A stretch of DNA of 43,220 bases from Pirellulaceae bacterium (GTDB taxonomy: Bacteria > Planctomycetota > Planctomycetia > Pirellulales > Pirellulaceae). This document shows, piece after piece, positions 42,021 to 43,220 of this stretch (position 1 is its first letter; every line of letters starts with the position of its first letter). The position numbers and the translations under genes were made by a program. The stretch is from NCBI GenBank assembly GCA_022448645.1, contig JAKVBZ010000042.1, positions 1 through 43,220 on the forward strand. Reading direction: 5' to 3'. The notes beneath the pieces were generated by a model. That model had not been told where the DNA came from. It searched no databases and worked only from the letters and a program-made list of their open reading frames with translations.

Positions 42021-43025
42021 ATGTCGACTAACCCGCCGTCTAAAAAGATCCTCTTTGCAAGCTACTTTCAAGAACCGACGTTCGAATCTGAGACTCGGCG
42101 CCAAGCTCGAGAGCGGCTGGGACAAATCCTGCCGTTGGAACCTTACTCACAAGACAAGTTCACAGCTGAGGACGCGCCGGGCGTCGTTGCCGTGTTGGCC
42201 AATTCAGTCTATTTTTCGCCAGAGTTCTATGCTGCGGCAGAGGACTTGCGCGCCATCTCGCGCTGGGGTGTCGGTTTTGATAAGGTCAATGTTGACGTGG
42301 CTACGGAACATGGTGTTATCGTCACTGTCGCTCCGGCTCACATGGATACCGTTGCTGAATACGCCATTACCCAGTGGCTGGCTACCATGAAACGCGTCTA
42401 CACATTGAATTCTGCATCGCATCAAGGCGACTTTGATTTGCGAAAGACGTTCGATGTGCAAGGTTCGACGCTTGGCCTGTATGGTCTGGGGCGTATCGGA
42501 CAACAAGTGGCTCAGCGTGCTAAACCAATGTTGGGTGAAACCGGTCGGCTGTTAGTGTATGATCTGCGCGATGACATTCACGAATTGGCCCAGCAGTTCG
42601 GCGCCGAGGCCGTCTCTGACTCCGACGTGTTGTTCGAGGAATGCGACACGATTTCTTTGCACGTGTCGGGTGACACCACGATCGTGGGTGAGGACCAGTT
42701 GAGGAAAATGAAGCCACATGCCTCGCTGATCAATCCGTCACGAGGGAACCTGGTGGACGATCAAGCCGTCCACCGTGCGATTGAAGAAGAGCAGTTATAC
42801 TACTATGTCGTCGATGACCCCGTGAGTGGTCCCCGCGAGATCCATCGTGGTCATCCCCGTATCATCTGTACGAATCACAATGGAGGTATCACTGTCGAGT
42901 CCGTGTCGCGTTTGGACTCGATGGTGTTTTCGCAGATCACAGATGTTCTACAAAAACGAGTGCCTCCTCATGTTCTCAACACTGCCGTCCTCGAGCATCC
43001 TCGAGTTAAGTCGTATTTTAAATAA
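42021..43025 (+). CDS. D-isomer-specific 2-hydroxyacid dehydrogenase
   Basis: NAD-dependent oxidoreductase of the D-2-hydroxyacid dehydrogenase/phosphoglycerate dehydrogenase family, 334 residues, cytosolic. Substrate-binding part: RAISRWGVGFDKVNVDVATEHG. NAD-binding part: LGLYGLGRIGQQVAQRAKPMLG (in part, GLGRIG), then ASLINPSRGNLVDDQAVHRAI with the substrate Arg and VVDDPVSGPREIH, ending RIICTNHNGGIT where the usual TPHxGG His is kept as NHNGG. AGGAAA lies ~14 bases before the ATG. The next gene, an HpcH/HpaI aldolase, starts 53 bases later, so it may act on a product or intermediate of the same pathway. Substrate unknown. Confidence 0.9.
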   Translation: MSTNPPSKKILFASYFQEPTFESETRRQARERLGQILPLEPYSQDKFTAEDAPGVVAVLANSVYFSPEFYAAAEDLRAISRWGVGFDKVNVDVATEHGVIVTVAPAHMDTVAEYAITQWLATMKRVYTLNSASHQGDFDLRKTFDVQGSTLGLYGLGRIGQQVAQRAKPMLGETGRLLVYDLRDDIHELAQQFGAEAVSDSDVLFEECDTISLHVSGDTTIVGEDQLRKMKPHASLINPSRGNLVDDQAVHRAIEEEQLYYYVVDDPVSGPREIHRGHPRIICTNHNGGITVESVSRLDSMVFSQITDVLQKRVPPHVLNTAVLEHPRVKSYFK

Positions 43026-43027
43026 TG

Positions 43028-43046
43028 GTGTGCTCGCATGGCACAC
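43028..43046 (+). other. Small hairpin between the dehydrogenase and aldolase genes
   Basis: GTGTGC (43028-43033) and GCACAC (43041-43046) pair around a 7-base loop directly after the stop codon. There is no T run; it may be a processing hairpin, not a terminator. Confidence 0.3.
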
Positions 43047-43078
43047 ACCAACCAAAGAAACGTTAGGAATTGACACAC

Positions 43079-43220
43079 ATGGCTCACTCTATTCTTGAAA
43101 CTCTCCGTGCGGGGAAACCATCTGTAGGATCCTGGTTGAATCTGGGTTCGCCTTTGGCAGCCGAAGTGATGGCGTCGGTTGGCTATGCCTGGCTGGCAGT
43201 GGACACGGAACACACGGCAT
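43079..43220 (+). CDS. HpcH/HpaI-family aldolase (partial, 3' end off window)
   Basis: First 47 residues of a class II pyruvate aldolase: MAHSILETLRAGKPSVGSWL, then NLGSPLAAEVMASVGYAWLA and VDTEHTA. The GSWLNLGSP and GYAWLAVDTEHT patterns match the start of the HpcH/HpaI/2-keto-3-deoxy-L-rhamnonate aldolase family (FDxEHx-like motif). TAGGAA lies before the ATG. With the divergent rhamnose genes, a 2-keto-3-deoxy-rhamnonate-type aldolase is likely, but the visible part cannot fix the substrate. Confidence 0.85.
   Translation, partial: MAHSILETLRAGKPSVGSWLNLGSPLAAEVMASVGYAWLAVDTEHTA

Overview
The window looks like a piece of a planctomycete chromosome, probably of the Pirellula/Blastopirellula/Rhodopirellula group. 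This is inferred from the combination of secreted proteins with PEP-CTERM tails and a dockerin, a DUF1080 protein, a Tat-exported TIM-barrel sugar isomerase, long pseudopilins with short basic leaders, many lone genes and loosely packed spacers, and moderate GC. No rRNA, tRNA, CRISPR array, insertion sequence or phage gene was recognised.

Region 1 (1-10025, all minus strand) is a type IV pilus / type II secretion gene set. In transcription order it holds an assembly ATPase (GspE/PilB type), a retraction ATPase (PilT), a second GspE/PilB, a GspF/PilC platform protein with an unusual hydrophobic insertion, and three pseudopilins, the last cut by the window edge. Related ~45-bp repeats follow three of these genes.

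Region 2 (10.0-18.1 kb) has a Tat-exported sugar isomerase-like protein, a small PEP-CTERM protein on the other strand, a 1.2-kb spacer with degenerate repeats, a cytosolic TIM-barrel isomerase, a large secreted protease-like/dockerin/PEP-CTERM protein, a LarA-type nickel-pincer racemase and a 21-bp tandem repeat.

Region 3 (18.1-28.1 kb) holds a conserved protein of unknown function, a SRAP (YedK/HMCES) DNA-protein crosslink protein, an alpha/beta hydrolase, an outer-membrane barrel protein, a secreted protein, then a two-gene unit made of a sugar-1-phosphate nucleotidyltransferase and a GHMP kinase that closely resembles plant glucuronokinase. Together these two could make UDP-glucuronate from free glucuronate. 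A leucyl aminopeptidase follows.

Region 4 (28.1-32.4 kb) is partly decayed: it has a 5'-truncated Rieske (NirD-like) fragment, a DUF1080 protein and a broken PEP-CTERM gene. Next to these is the most notable gene of the window, a small lipoprotein with a heavy-metal-associated (HMA) domain whose first metal-site cysteine is encoded by an in-frame TGA, with a hairpin downstream placed as in a bacterial selenocysteine insertion element. An NfeD-like protein and a flotillin follow.

Region 5 (32.9-43.2 kb) carries a membrane protein, a small conserved protein, ilvH and ilvC (branched-chain amino acid synthesis), a degenerate receiver protein, a DegT-type sugar aminotransferase, and a set consistent with non-phosphorylative deoxysugar (L-rhamnose or similar) breakdown: an oxidoreductase, a rhamnose mutarotase and an L-rhamnose-1-dehydrogenase-like SDR on the minus strand behind an unknown gene, and divergently a 2-hydroxyacid dehydrogenase and the start of an HpcH/HpaI aldolase.
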